Origin: Trabulsiella odontotermitis
GTDB taxonomy: Bacteria; Pseudomonadota; Gammaproteobacteria; Enterobacterales; Enterobacteriaceae
Assembly: GCF_030053895.1 (NCBI RefSeq)
Contig: NZ_CP125781.1
Coordinates: 806,001 to 870,000 of the forward strand
Direction of reading: 5' to 3'
Length of the DNA: 64,000 nt
This document shows, in pieces, positions 36,275-45,701 of the stretch (within the stretch, counting starts at the first letter, position 1; every line of letters starts with the position of its first letter). Both the position numbers and the translations under genes were made by a program. Below the pieces are notes generated by a model. That model saw only the letters and a program-made list of their open reading frames with translations. It ran no database searches and had not been told where the DNA came from.

Positions 36275-36338
36275 GTTGTATTACTGACTATCTCTGACTT
36301 TTTTCCACTCCCGGTGGCGCATTCTTCCGCCCCCGGGG

Positions 36339-36369
36339 AGGATGCGCCCTTTTTTACAGGTTGCATCCT
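36339..36369 (+). promoter_or_regulatory. Leader hairpin 5, before ardC
   Basis: AGGATGC / GCATCCT with a 17-nt loop that holds the probable ribosome site (ACAGG); preceded by a GC-rich hairpin around CCCGG/CCGGG. A variant of the others, since here the SD is in the loop. Confidence 0.5.
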
Positions 36370-36370
36370 T

Positions 36371-37363
36371 ATGAACAAATCCATTCGCGGCCGTAAGGCC
36401 GCGCCGGCTCAGAAAGCCGATCTTTACCAGCAGGTCACCGACAAAATCATTGCTGCCCTGGGAAAAGGGGTTCCACCGTGGCGCCGGCCGTGGCGTTCTG
36501 CACAGAACGTACATGGCAGCGCGTTACCGGTGAATGCCACAACCGGCCGCCATTACAGCGGAGTGAATATACCCTTGCTGTGGATGTCTGCTGAAGAGCG
36601 GGGATTTCCATCCGATCGATGGCTGACATACCAGCAGGCGAAAGCCGTGGGTGGTCAGGTGCGCAAGGGTGAAACCAGCTCGATGGCCATTATCTACAAA
36701 CCGTTTGAGAAACAGGCGACGGATGGCAACGATAACAAGCTGTTCGATAAAGACGGTAATCCCGTCATGGAGTCGCTTGCGATGCTGAAGCCGCTGCAAC
36801 TTTTCAATGTCGCCCAGTGTGATGGACTGCCGGATGCTGTTGCCGGCATGCCGCCAACAGAGGCAGAAGAGGAGCGGCATTCCATACTCAGTGAACAACA
36901 ACAGGGGCAGGTACTGTCAGTACTGAATGCAACCGGTGTGGTTTGCACATCGTACCGACAAAACCGGGCGTATTATCAGCCATCAACCGATCGAATTGTG
37001 ATGCCTACGACTTCGCAGTTTAATTCTGAAGCTGATTACTGGTCCACGCTACTGCATGAACTGGTTCATGCAACCGGCCACAGCCGCCGCCTTAGCCGTG
37101 AAGGGATAACATCTTCTTCGCGAAAATTCGGTGATCCGGTTTACGCCTTTGAGGAGCTTATTGCCGAAACCGGCAGTGCTTTTCTTTGTGCAGAGCTGGG
37201 TATTTACGGTGATGTTCAACATGAAAGCTATCTGGCCAGTTGGCTGAAGGTACTTCGTGACGATAAAAAAGCCTTTTTCCGCGCCTGCCGGTTTGCCCGG
37301 GAAGCGTCGGAATTTTTACTGCAGCCACTGAACCGACAACCGGAACAGAACAAGGCTGCTTAA
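36371..37363 (+). CDS. ardC: ArdC-type antirestriction protein
   Basis: 330 residues. N-terminal ssDNA-binding domain (DLYQQVTDKIIAALGKGVPPWRRPW, NATTGRHYSGVN) and a C-terminal zincin-like domain with HELVHATGHSRRLSR and AFEELIAETGSAFL. ArdC protects incoming single-stranded plasmid DNA from host restriction. Start at 36371, 19 codons inside the longest frame. Typical of IncF/IncW leading regions. Confidence 0.9.
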   Translation: MNKSIRGRKAAPAQKADLYQQVTDKIIAALGKGVPPWRRPWRSAQNVHGSALPVNATTGRHYSGVNIPLLWMSAEERGFPSDRWLTYQQAKAVGGQVRKGETSSMAIIYKPFEKQATDGNDNKLFDKDGNPVMESLAMLKPLQLFNVAQCDGLPDAVAGMPPTEAEEERHSILSEQQQGQVLSVLNATGVVCTSYRQNRAYYQPSTDRIVMPTTSQFNSEADYWSTLLHELVHATGHSRRLSREGITSSSRKFGDPVYAFEELIAETGSAFLCAELGIYGDVQHESYLASWLKVLRDDKKAFFRACRFAREASEFLLQPLNRQPEQNKAA

Positions 37364-37395
37364 CAATAAACTTGATGGCCCTGGTCATCAGCATC

Positions 37396-37444
37396 CCCTG
37401 AGGGTATCTCCTCAGGGAGATGCCCTCTGTCTAAACTAAAGAGG
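37396..37444 (+). promoter_or_regulatory. SD-sequestering leader hairpins 6
   Basis: CCCTGAGG/CCTCAGGG (37396-37417) and CCTCT/AGAGG (37424-37444); the latter contains the AGAGGAG ribosome site. Confidence 0.65.
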
Positions 37445-37454
37445 AGTAATAACT

Positions 37455-38408
37455 ATGTTTTCATGGTGCAAAAACCGTCTGGAAATCACTGCGAAATCTG
37501 TTTGTATTGACGTGATGCAGTCCTGGATTGCCGGCACTGAAACTCCGCGTTATCGACATGCCATACGGCAGGCCATAAAGCTGTTTCTTGCTGGATGTGC
37601 CGGGATACTTAAGCCAACAAAAGCGACAGAGTTTACTGCTTATCCGATGCTTACGGCCGCCGGTACGGGGGCTTCTACTTCGGCAAACCAGGCGTTCCAG
37701 CATTTCCTGGAATTAATGGAAAAGGATGCGTGGCTCGACAGCGCTACTATTGCACGTATGGAGAAGATCTGGGTTCAGTCCGGCCTGGAAACACTTAAAT
37801 GGGAGAGTATTCCAGTTTCATCGCGCCAGATAATGTCCCAGTTGATGGCTGTTCACTATGCTGACTGGTTTGGTGTTGCCAGCTTCGGGGAACAGTTCGA
37901 TCCGCAGGAGCGTTGGGAATGGCTCAGTATAATGCCGGCCGCGAGTTGTCCCTGCGATATGCTGATGATAATGCCGTCACGTCTTGCAACTGAGTTGAAC
38001 GGTAACAGTGGTTTGTTCCGGGGGCTTAACACAACTGCAGATCTTTACACGCAGCTGTATGGTGTGGAGTTCCCGGCTGGTCATAAAGCCAACTGGAGCC
38101 GTGAATCACTGGGCACGATATTACTGACGTTCGATACCCCCTGGTACCCGCCATCTGGAGAGGTTATGGGTGAGATGTCAGAGCTGTTTGACTGTGAGAT
38201 CCGTCATTACTGGAAATCAGTGGATGAAGGTTTTTCCGGATATAACTGTTTTGACCGCGGTGATCACGTTGACAGTGGCCCCTGGCCGGAAGAAATGCAG
38301 CAACTGAGCAACGGTGAAACAGCAAGAATGTACCTTGTCTCTACGGAAACCACAGCGGTAACGCCATATGCGGCGCCAGCGGCACAATACGGGAGCATTC
38401 GGGCCTGA
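37455..38408 (+). CDS. DUF1281 (Api92-like) plasmid protein
   Basis: 317 residues, full-length relative to plasmid DUF1281 proteins. Blocks: MFSWCKNRLEIT start, LFLAGCAGILKP, ALKW-type SGLETLKWE, and FDCEIRHYW. The N-terminal part has the ferredoxin-like Api92 fold by family knowledge. Function unknown; it is a hallmark of IncF-type leading or transfer regions. Confidence 0.8.
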   Translation: MFSWCKNRLEITAKSVCIDVMQSWIAGTETPRYRHAIRQAIKLFLAGCAGILKPTKATEFTAYPMLTAAGTGASTSANQAFQHFLELMEKDAWLDSATIARMEKIWVQSGLETLKWESIPVSSRQIMSQLMAVHYADWFGVASFGEQFDPQERWEWLSIMPAASCPCDMLMIMPSRLATELNGNSGLFRGLNTTADLYTQLYGVEFPAGHKANWSRESLGTILLTFDTPWYPPSGEVMGEMSELFDCEIRHYWKSVDEGFSGYNCFDRGDHVDSGPWPEEMQQLSNGETARMYLVSTETTAVTPYAAPAAQYGSIRA

Positions 38409-38479
38409 CACTAAACCAGGATAACCCGGGCTAACCGGTTCAACATACTGGCCACAACACTTGTTGTGGCTTTTTTTCA

Positions 38480-38534
38480 CCCTGACGGGAAACACTGTTT
38501 CCCCGTCAGGGGCGTGTTTCCCGTTAAAGGAGAC
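38480..38534 (+). promoter_or_regulatory. SD-sequestering leader hairpins 7
   Basis: CCCTGACGGG / CCCGTCAGGG (38480-38511) and GTTTCC / GGAGAC (38516-38534, one wobble), the latter burying AAAGGAG. Confidence 0.65.
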
Positions 38535-38538
38535 ATGC

Positions 38539-39222
38539 ATGAAAAATCTTATAAACCATGAAAAGGCGTTCATTTCGCTTTTCAACCAGACTGCTCGTTA
38601 TCACCATCGACATCAGGTTTTTGAAGACTTCATCAGTTGCAGCGTTATTGCTCTTCAGAATGCCCTCAGTTTCTGCGAAAAGCGGGAGCAGAAATATCTA
38701 CACATAGTTGCACGTTATGAAAAGAAGGATGTAGTCCGTATGGCAGAATTGCTGGCCCATGTTGTCAATGGGCTGGATGATTCACCGGGGGATTTTCTTG
38801 GACAGGTTTTCATGCAGCTCGAACTGGGTGATAAATATCGTGGTCAGTTTTTTACCCCATGGGATGTGGGCATCATGATGGCGCGCATGCAACTCGGCAA
38901 CGTTGCTGATAATTTTGCGGACAAGCCTTTTATTACCCTGGCGGAGCCAGCCTGTGGCGCAGGATGTATGGTGCTCGCATTTGCCACTGTGCTGCGCGAT
39001 GCCGGTTATTCACCACACCGGTATTTGTGGGTTTCAGCTACTGATATCGATCCGCTGGCTGCGGGGATGGCTTATATTCAGTTAACGCTGTGTGGAGTGC
39101 CAGGTGAAGTGGTTATTGGCAACTCTCTTTGCGATGAACGCCGTCGTGTGTTGCATACGTTTGCGCATTACCAGGGCAACTGGCCCGGTCGTTTACGTCA
39201 TGTCCTGAATCAGGCCGCCTGA
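38539..39222 (+). CDS. N-6 DNA methylase-like protein lacking the catalytic NPPY
   Basis: 227 residues. It has the type-I-style blocks GQFFTPWDVGIMMARM and the SAM-binding EPACGAGCMVLAF, then SATDIDPLAAGMAY, but stops before any NPP[YF] motif. Such short forms are common in IncF leading regions. It may bind SAM or DNA without methylating. Last of the hairpin-leader series. Confidence 0.75.
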   Translation: MKNLINHEKAFISLFNQTARYHHRHQVFEDFISCSVIALQNALSFCEKREQKYLHIVARYEKKDVVRMAELLAHVVNGLDDSPGDFLGQVFMQLELGDKYRGQFFTPWDVGIMMARMQLGNVADNFADKPFITLAEPACGAGCMVLAFATVLRDAGYSPHRYLWVSATDIDPLAAGMAYIQLTLCGVPGEVVIGNSLCDERRRVLHTFAHYQGNWPGRLRHVLNQAA

Positions 39223-39230
39223 ATAATAAA

Positions 39231-39253
39231 AAGCTCCCTCCCGGGGGCTTTTT
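39231..39253 (+). terminator. Terminator after the leading-region genes
   Basis: AAGCTCCC / GGGGGCTT stem (one wobble) followed by TTTTTT. Ends the plus-strand series. Confidence 0.85.
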
Positions 39254-39305
39254 TATTGGGTATAGAGATTGAATGGTTGATGAGGCAGCATCTTGCTACT
39301 GGCCG

Positions 39306-39584
39306 TTATAGTAGTCTTATCTGAGATGGCATTTCTCCGCGAACGAATTTAATGGTTAGCGGAGCATCAGTTCTGACCTGCAAAAGTGCTTTTACTTCCT
39401 CTTCAATTTCAGGCAAATACAGGCCTGTTTTCTTATATGCAGGGAAAAAGAAAAACCTGATAACGGCAACGATCCTGTTCAACCAGTTTGCCTTCACGGA
39501 CTTTTGGATGTCTTCAAACTCATCCAGTGTCATAGCGCCAATTTCCTTCCCGTTGGCTTCGACTACCCAGTACACATCTTTCAT
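39306..39584 (-). CDS. Hypothetical protein, 92 residues
   Basis: Acidic N-terminus (KDVYWVVEANGKEIGAMTLDEFEDI) and a short hydrophobic stretch (VIRFFFFPAYKK). Its ATG overlaps the stop of the upstream gene, so it is the last gene of a lipoprotein-containing operon. Function unknown. Confidence 0.6.
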   Translation of the reverse strand: MKDVYWVVEANGKEIGAMTLDEFEDIQKSVKANWLNRIVAVIRFFFFPAYKKTGLYLPEIEEEVKALLQVRTDAPLTIKFVRGEMPSQIRLL

Positions 39585-40267
39585 TCCGTCACCTCATCGT
39601 TCAGGCTTTTCCGTTTATCTACATCGTCTATTAAGGTGTTTGCCTGGAGATGACGAAGTGCGAATTCCAGTGAGGGAAACTCCATCGTTTCCTGACGTGA
39701 CATAAAGCGATCTGTGGCGATGCCATATGTACCTGTTTCGATATTAAAAACGAAGCTGTGGTAGCAGTCCACCGCGGGGTAGTTATAAATCATTAATGAT
39801 TTTTCTTTTCGCTCATCAGCAATAAGGTACGGCAGAACAAACTCCACCATCTGGACTGTTTGCTCCAGTTCTTCTTCAGACTTTGTTGTGAAACCGATCC
39901 CGTAAACTGACTGTCCGGTATAAATATTGCCGAAGGCAGTTAGACGCAGACCTGCGATCGTACCGACCCATTTATCACGGTATGCTCGCATGGTAGTTGA
40001 GGCATCCTCACTCATACTAAATATTCCATGCCAATTAGGAACATCTCCCCAGCTCGCTATGACGAGTTCATCTCTCTGATTTTCCAGGTCTGCAAGGTGG
40101 TCTTCGGCTATTTCCAGATTTCGTTCTGCACGTCTGACTGAGCGCTCGCGTTTTGCAATAACCTCTGAGGCATCGCTAATTAGCTTTTCAATGGCTTTGA
40201 TATTTTCACCAGTTGGTAAACTGGACATATCAGTCTCCTGCGGCCGTGGAGAAGGTGACTTGCTCAT
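39581..40267 (-). CDS. Coiled-coil hypothetical protein
   Basis: 228 residues. The first half is a charged coiled coil (KRERSVRRAERNLEIAEDHLADLENQRD), the second half globular. An alternative start is at 40228. Overlaps both neighbours by four bases (ATGA), a tight operon with the lipoprotein. Function unknown. Confidence 0.65.
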   Translation of the reverse strand: MSKSPSPRPQETDMSSLPTGENIKAIEKLISDASEVIAKRERSVRRAERNLEIAEDHLADLENQRDELVIASWGDVPNWHGIFSMSEDASTTMRAYRDKWVGTIAGLRLTAFGNIYTGQSVYGIGFTTKSEEELEQTVQMVEFVLPYLIADERKEKSLMIYNYPAVDCYHSFVFNIETGTYGIATDRFMSRQETMEFPSLEFALRHLQANTLIDDVDKRKSLNDEVTE

Positions 40268-40809
40268 TGCCCGACCTCCCGACTAACCTTCGTACCGCGT
40301 GCGACTTCCGGAATTTGTTTCCACAGGCGCGCGGTCCATTCAGGTTTAAGATGCTCCGGATTGGAGGAACGATAAATTGCGGTCACGTTGCTGCGTTTAG
40401 CATCGCCTGTGACTTCTATTGTCAGGCGATCATTAGCTGCCCAGTTCCGGCTCATGCGATAATAAGACCCAGGTTGGGCTGACCAACTGGCACCTTCTGA
40501 AATTGCCGATGCTGACCAGCCAGCATTTCCCTGGCCATTGTTTCTTGCTGCTGAAACATCTTCATCTGAGGGAAAACCATAATGTTGCTTCAGGCGTAGT
40601 GCAGCAGTATCTACGCCGACTGGCAGGCTGAATGCCTGGGTAATCTCATTACGTTCAGCCTGTTTGTCAGAAGTATGCTGCTCTCCAGGTGATATCATTG
40701 TGCTGACATCTGACAGTTGCTGCTGAAACTGATTGAGCTGGTTCTGGCTACACCCCGCAAGAGCCATAAGTACAAAAGAGATACCTGAGCAAAGAATGAG
40801 TTTTTTCAT
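40264..40809 (-). CDS. Small plasmid lipoprotein
   Basis: 181 residues with a lipoprotein signal (KKLILCSGISFVLMALAGC). The exported part has a helical N-terminal region and a C-terminal RTSNPEHLKPEWTARLW-like end. ATG at 40809 follows GAGGAGAACACT-type sequence. Lies 57 bp after the TraF-like gene in the same direction. Outer-membrane placement is likely; role unknown. Confidence 0.75.
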   Translation of the reverse strand: MKKLILCSGISFVLMALAGCSQNQLNQFQQQLSDVSTMISPGEQHTSDKQAERNEITQAFSLPVGVDTAALRLKQHYGFPSDEDVSAARNNGQGNAGWSASAISEGASWSAQPGSYYRMSRNWAANDRLTIEVTGDAKRSNVTAIYRSSNPEHLKPEWTARLWKQIPEVARGTKVSREVGQ

Positions 40810-40866
40810 AGTGTTCTCCTGAGGACTTCCAGGGCTGTCAGTAAACAGCCCCTTCATTTTGCTGGA

Positions 40867-42084
40867 TCAGAAAGTGAATTGAAGTTGTGCAACCGCCCCG
40901 TAGGTACGATCAGTGCCTGCGATGCCCGTGATATCCAGGTGAACCACATCAAACGGAGAGAACCCCAGGCCGGCAGTGAAAGCATTGCCTTCTCCGGAAG
41001 CCATGTTCTGGCGGTAACCCGCACGCACCTGCATCCAGTTCCAGGCATTAATCTCGGCACCCAGACTTGCAAACTGACGCTTATTATCACTGGTGAAACC
41101 ACTCGCTTCAGTCAGGTCGACATCGAGCGCGGTTGTGATGAAGCTGTTGTGCCATGAGGCGCCGGCAGTGGCCTGCGGTTTAATCTTGAACGTTCCCTTT
41201 TCACCATTTACTTCTTTGGTATCGATTGAGCGGGGGATGATATTTTGTACGGCCAGACCGAGAGTCCAGTTATCGTTCAGGTTTGTGGACAGACCGACGT
41301 CGGCGTTAAAACCGGTTTTGGTATTGCGGTACTCGCTGGAGTCAATGTCGTTTTTGTCAAAATTACTGACGGAAACGTTGTAGTTAAACAGGTCAACGCG
41401 CTGGTATTTTGGTGTGATACCAAAGGACCAGGCATGTCCTGCAGTTTCGAACTCATGCGCCATGGCCACGCCGACATCGGTGATCACAGCCGCACGACCG
41501 TAGGCTCTTGACGTAAGTGAGTCAGTATCCACTGCAGAAGGGGGGATTGTGCCATCGGCGACCTTGTCGAGGTATTCCAGGTCGTGATCGCTGACCTTAC
41601 CATCGACAGAGACAGTACCCCATGATTTCACCACAACGGCGAACGGTAGTGTCTGGTTCGGCACAGTTGCAATAACTGAAGCCCCGACCTGGCCGTTCGC
41701 ATGTGTGTTTTTCAAATCCTGAAGCTTACTCTTGAGTGCCGCGGCGCTTTCGCTGACACCGGACTGATTAGCGACGGCGCTGTCGAAACGATCCCAGAGG
41801 TCCTTAACATCATCCGCTTTATCCACGGTTTTATCCGGGTCAGAGACCTGGGCGCCCATCGATGGCAGCACCAGGCTGAAATCATCGGTTGGTCCGGACG
41901 TAGTTAACAGAGCAGGGTTAGACAGAGCAGCTGTACCGTAGTGCGCGGATGCCACGCCGGTGCCACCCATAGCATCACCGCGTGCCTCCATCCAGTTCGT
42001 CGCAGCATTAACCGATGGCACTGCGGAAACCAGAAGAGCAAGGGAAACGCAGCGTGTAATCATTGAAATTGAAGCTTTCATCAT
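40867..42084 (-). CDS. TraF-like outer-membrane beta-barrel protein
   Basis: 405 residues with a cleavable signal (PSVNAATNW) and a repeated beta-strand pattern ending in a terminal aromatic (QLQFTF), typical of outer-membrane barrels. The RGDAMGGTGVASAHYGTAALSNPALL start is the mark of the 'conjugal transfer protein TraF' (TraF_2) family, unrelated to the F-plasmid thioredoxin TraF. Its role in conjugation is by name only. First gene of a four-gene operon. Confidence 0.75.
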   Translation of the reverse strand: MMKASISMITRCVSLALLVSAVPSVNAATNWMEARGDAMGGTGVASAHYGTAALSNPALLTTSGPTDDFSLVLPSMGAQVSDPDKTVDKADDVKDLWDRFDSAVANQSGVSESAAALKSKLQDLKNTHANGQVGASVIATVPNQTLPFAVVVKSWGTVSVDGKVSDHDLEYLDKVADGTIPPSAVDTDSLTSRAYGRAAVITDVGVAMAHEFETAGHAWSFGITPKYQRVDLFNYNVSVSNFDKNDIDSSEYRNTKTGFNADVGLSTNLNDNWTLGLAVQNIIPRSIDTKEVNGEKGTFKIKPQATAGASWHNSFITTALDVDLTEASGFTSDNKRQFASLGAEINAWNWMQVRAGYRQNMASGEGNAFTAGLGFSPFDVVHLDITGIAGTDRTYGAVAQLQFTF

Positions 42085-42171
42085 TTATATCCTTTGTCGT
42101 TTATGGTGTTTAAGGCAAAAAAAAACCCTGGCGCTGGCGCACCAATAAAACAATGTGTCTGACTGGTTATT

Positions 42172-43188
42172 TCACTTAATATTGAGGGCTGTTATTTGGC
42201 TAACAAATTTACTCCATTCTGGTGTTATAAATTCCTCAGGGAAAAGAAAAGGTTCTCTTTCCTCTTCGGTCCAAATATTTTGAGAAAACTTACCTGACTC
42301 TGTTCGTTGAAGTTTCTGAATCTCCCACAGTGCAGCGGCCGGAAGTATCTTTCCTTCTCTCAGCGCATCCAGTAAATAACCGGATGCATAAAATGTGTCG
42401 AAACTGTTGAGAATATGCGCTCTGAAGAGAATGTTGCTCATGCTCAGAAATGAATTAAGTTGTGTTTTATAAGCACCTGAAGATGGACAGTGCCCGATAC
42501 ATTCAACTACACGAATTGTTGTGTTATTAACGGTTTTATAGCGCCGAATAAAAATGAAAACATGTCCGGATTCGTCTTTGATATCTCCTGAGGTGTATTG
42601 ATTCTCTCTGACCAGGAATATGTCAGGACGGGTCAGGTTGTCGTCAGATGTATATTCCTGAATTCTTTTTTTAATTATCATGGCAACCTGCATCCATTCG
42701 CTGAAAGCGGTCAGGTACACTGGCCGGGGATCACTTCCTTCCAGCCATCTGGTACTTACACAGAACCAGTCAGATAGCTGTTTCAGCAAAGGTGCAGTTA
42801 AGTAATCCATCGTTCTTTCACGGCTTTCCAGAACGCTCAGACCGATATTCCAGTCCGAGAGCAGGCGAGCCACGTCCAGTACCGACAGGCGGTGCTCATC
42901 CATCAGCAGCCAGAACCGTTCGTGGATATGTGTGATCACAGCCTGTCGGGGGATAAGCGTCTCGCGCATGATACCCTCGACGAGAATATTGACCAGTTCA
43001 GCTGATGAAATACCCAGGCGTCCTGATACCAGTGTGACGAAATCCCTGACAGCTGGTTTAAAACGTATTGCAATAGGGCTGCCAGACGTTTTCTTTCCGT
43101 CCGAAAGCTGGGCTACCAGCTGCTGCATATTTTCATCCCGTTCAGTGATGATACTGGCAAGGATGGAGGTGATGTTCAGACGGTTCAT
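42172..43188 (-). CDS. Hypothetical protein, 338 residues
   Basis: No recognised domain. The middle (RLSVLDVARLLSDWNIGLSVLESRERTMDYL) looks like a helix-turn-helix, and the N-terminal part (PAVRDFVTLVSGRLGISSAELVNILVEG) resembles a ribbon-helix-helix or relB-like DNA-binding segment. A 17-bp palindrome lies about 50 bp upstream. A plasmid regulator is possible. Confidence 0.5.
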   Translation of the reverse strand: MNRLNITSILASIITERDENMQQLVAQLSDGKKTSGSPIAIRFKPAVRDFVTLVSGRLGISSAELVNILVEGIMRETLIPRQAVITHIHERFWLLMDEHRLSVLDVARLLSDWNIGLSVLESRERTMDYLTAPLLKQLSDWFCVSTRWLEGSDPRPVYLTAFSEWMQVAMIIKKRIQEYTSDDNLTRPDIFLVRENQYTSGDIKDESGHVFIFIRRYKTVNNTTIRVVECIGHCPSSGAYKTQLNSFLSMSNILFRAHILNSFDTFYASGYLLDALREGKILPAAALWEIQKLQRTESGKFSQNIWTEEEREPFLFPEEFITPEWSKFVSQITALNIK

Positions 43189-43241
43189 ATCATTTCCCGG
43201 TGTTGGCTAATACATTAATTCGACTTAAGTTATTAATTATT

Positions 43242-43258
43242 GTATCCACTGTGGATAC
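43242..43258. promoter_or_regulatory. Palindromic operator candidate
   Basis: GTATCCAC-T-GTGGATAC, perfect 8-bp half-sites, upstream of the minus-strand gene at 43188. A second dyad TCGATC/GATCGA lies at 43296-43312. Confidence 0.55.
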
Positions 43259-43364
43259 GTTACCGCGCACCAGAGTGGATGTATAACGATGAAAATCGAT
43301 CGTTCAGATCGACTACATTGATGTAGCCAGTGTGACAACAGGTGAAAAATCAAAACAGGGGAAA

Positions 43365-43988
43365 TTATTTTTCCGGATTGAAAGTTTTTCGTATGACAAG
43401 AACGGGCCATAACGTTCTGGACGGTACACGCCAGCGCCACTGTGCAAGAAGAATTTCCAGTTGCATAACTGCACGCGCAGCGGGTGTGAAGGGGACATGT
43501 ATGACATGGCTTCGGTAATGTCCGGCCTGAATCTGAAGATGCCTTCTGATACGTTTAATTCGATAAGAGGTGAGGAGATGGGAGGCAATCACGATGGTGT
43601 TTTCTCTGCCACTGAGAGCGTCCTCTATACTGGTTAGCACTCCATTCCAGAACCAGGCCACACGTTCGGATGAAATACTGACGGTTGGCTGGTTTGGCGA
43701 CAGATGCACGAATATCCTTGAGCTGCGCTTATGGTAGCTCAGGATGCAGGGCTGGTTGATGAGTCTGCGCTGCATCCAGTTCACCACTCTCAGAGAAAAA
43801 GGGGATAGCAAAACAAGCCCCCAGAGATACACCATCCCATCCTGATACCCCGTAATCAGAGCGATGAGCCCGTAACTCACAAGACCCCAGCAGAGGATAA
43901 TTCCAGAGACTACTAATCTTTGCATTTCTGTCGCTTCCCTCAGATTTCTGATGGCGCTTAAGGAAGCATGCTGATTAATTCTCTTCAT
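43365..43988 (-). CDS. Membrane-anchored hypothetical protein
   Basis: 207 residues with two membrane helices (about 25-45 and 52-70) followed by a basic cytoplasmic domain (RIKRIRRHLQIQAG). No family recognised. Placed between the RHH-like gene and the TraI_2 gene; divergent from the latter. Confidence 0.55.
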   Translation of the reverse strand: MKRINQHASLSAIRNLREATEMQRLVVSGIILCWGLVSYGLIALITGYQDGMVYLWGLVLLSPFSLRVVNWMQRRLINQPCILSYHKRSSRIFVHLSPNQPTVSISSERVAWFWNGVLTSIEDALSGRENTIVIASHLLTSYRIKRIRRHLQIQAGHYRSHVIHVPFTPAARAVMQLEILLAQWRWRVPSRTLWPVLVIRKTFNPEK

Positions 43989-44122
43989 CTGAAAACTGTG
44001 AACCGGCCTTTAAGGATTAATGCAAGTTCGTTTTGTTTAATCAGGAACTAAGGCTTTTGACTTGCAAAATACAACCGTCTCCATAGCGTAGCGTCAATTC
44101 GGAATCTGGTTATGGGGTGGTT

Positions 44123-45661
44123 ATGCGTGGACTGAAATGGTTAACAGGCCTTGGGCTGGCAGTCGGAACGGAACACTCAGTAAGGCCATCCGTGCAGCCG
44201 GCGCAAGCGGGAGGGTTCCGGAACGTACTGTCCGGTCAGTTGTTACTGGGAACTGCGGAGCGACAGAAGTTCGTCCGGATGTTGCGGGAAAATTGCCCAC
44301 TGTCACAGTCTGCCTTTGACGAATTCTGGCTAAAACCCTTAGAGCAAATGGCCGCTCGCGTTCAGGAAGTACCGGCAGCCTGGGCGGGGCCGTTCGCCAC
44401 TCCAGGGGGCTTTACTGACCTCAGTTTATCCGTGGCCGCAAGTGCCGTGAGGCTGGTACGCGGTATGATGTTACCTCCGGGAGCGACGCCTGAGGAGCAG
44501 GCAGAGCAGGGGCCAGCCTGGATATGCGCAGTGTTCTGGGCTGGGCTTTTTCATCATCTTGACTGGTTGTCGCAGATTGAAGGGAGCCTGGCGAACGGAA
44601 AAGCCTGGTGTCCGGGGATGGAAATACCCGGTGCAAACTGGCGGGTGCGTCCCCGGCAGGGGAGAACGGCTTCAATGAACGGAATGTACATTGCCAGTAA
44701 ACTCATCCCGGATGCTGCGGCTATCTGGCTTCAACGCTGGCCGGCGATTTCAGGTGCGCTATTTTTGTACCTCAGCGGACAAAAAGCTCAGTCTGGAATT
44801 CTCAACAGCATCATCAGCGATGCGCTTGCCAGCGTTGCCAATAAATCAGGAACCGTTTCTGGTACAGCAAGCCCCTCTGAAAGCGATAAGGTGATCACCA
44901 CAGGGGAGGAAGGGGAGGAAGAATCCAGAACAAACAATATCCCAAATTTAATAGACGACGATATGCATCAAACGTCCAGTCACAAAAATATAACACCGGT
45001 TCCAGAGCCAATTAACAATGCATCAATAGGTTACGATACTAACCAGACAGGTGATTATGCTGCCAAGGATGTTACCGGTCAGGTTACGTTGCTTTCGGCA
45101 TTTGATAATCATGATACGCAGTCATCCGATGAACGAACAGGTGATGACACTGTCCCGGATGAGTCGGTATCAACCGCAGAACTTCTTAGCGTGCTTGACC
45201 AGATGTCGGGCTCTGGTGCACCTGTTGTTGAAGCGAAGGTTGAAACTACTTCTTCTGAAGAGTTTTCGCTAGTCGGGATGGAATCTGGCACTCCAGGAGA
45301 AAAGTTTCTGGACTGGCTGAAATCCTCAATCCATGACGGTACGGTTAGTGTCAATGAGGGCGAGAGTTTTGCACATATTCTTGCTCAGTTTGTATTCATT
45401 GTTTCACCTGAGTGTTTTTTTAAATATTTATCGCTGAATACAAACGAGTCACTGGATAAATCAGCGTTACAAAAAAGCTTTGAAGCTCTGAACGTTCATT
45501 ATTCACGAAATGGTAAAGGCCTCTGGCATTACCATAAATACGATACGCCGGACAAAAGCGGTCGTTACACCAAAATGTCAGGATACATGCTGAGCGCTGA
45601 CATTATTTACAGAAAAGGAACCTGTCCACCGGACAGCGTATGGCTTGCACGAAGAAATTAA
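44123..45661 (+). CDS. TraI_2-domain protein with degenerate relaxase/HD site
   Basis: 512 residues. The N-terminal TraI_2 domain shows GPFATPGGFTDLSLSVAASA and MMLPPGATPEEQAEQGPAW; the C-terminal TraI_2_C domain starts at GEKFLDWLKSSI and ends with SVWLARRN. MobH relaxases normally have HHxxPGGLxxHSL and HDxGK. Here the His of HSL and the HD are replaced (TDLSL, HHLDW), so metal binding is probably lost. The linker is acidic and Ser/Thr-rich. Integrase follows after 40 bp, as in ICE-type modules. Confidence 0.75.
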   Translation: MRGLKWLTGLGLAVGTEHSVRPSVQPAQAGGFRNVLSGQLLLGTAERQKFVRMLRENCPLSQSAFDEFWLKPLEQMAARVQEVPAAWAGPFATPGGFTDLSLSVAASAVRLVRGMMLPPGATPEEQAEQGPAWICAVFWAGLFHHLDWLSQIEGSLANGKAWCPGMEIPGANWRVRPRQGRTASMNGMYIASKLIPDAAAIWLQRWPAISGALFLYLSGQKAQSGILNSIISDALASVANKSGTVSGTASPSESDKVITTGEEGEEESRTNNIPNLIDDDMHQTSSHKNITPVPEPINNASIGYDTNQTGDYAAKDVTGQVTLLSAFDNHDTQSSDERTGDDTVPDESVSTAELLSVLDQMSGSGAPVVEAKVETTSSEEFSLVGMESGTPGEKFLDWLKSSIHDGTVSVNEGESFAHILAQFVFIVSPECFFKYLSLNTNESLDKSALQKSFEALNVHYSRNGKGLWHYHKYDTPDKSGRYTKMSGYMLSADIIYRKGTCPPDSVWLARRN

Positions 45662-45701
45662 TACTATTGCTTAAGTCAGAATAACAATATACGAGGTGAA
45701 T

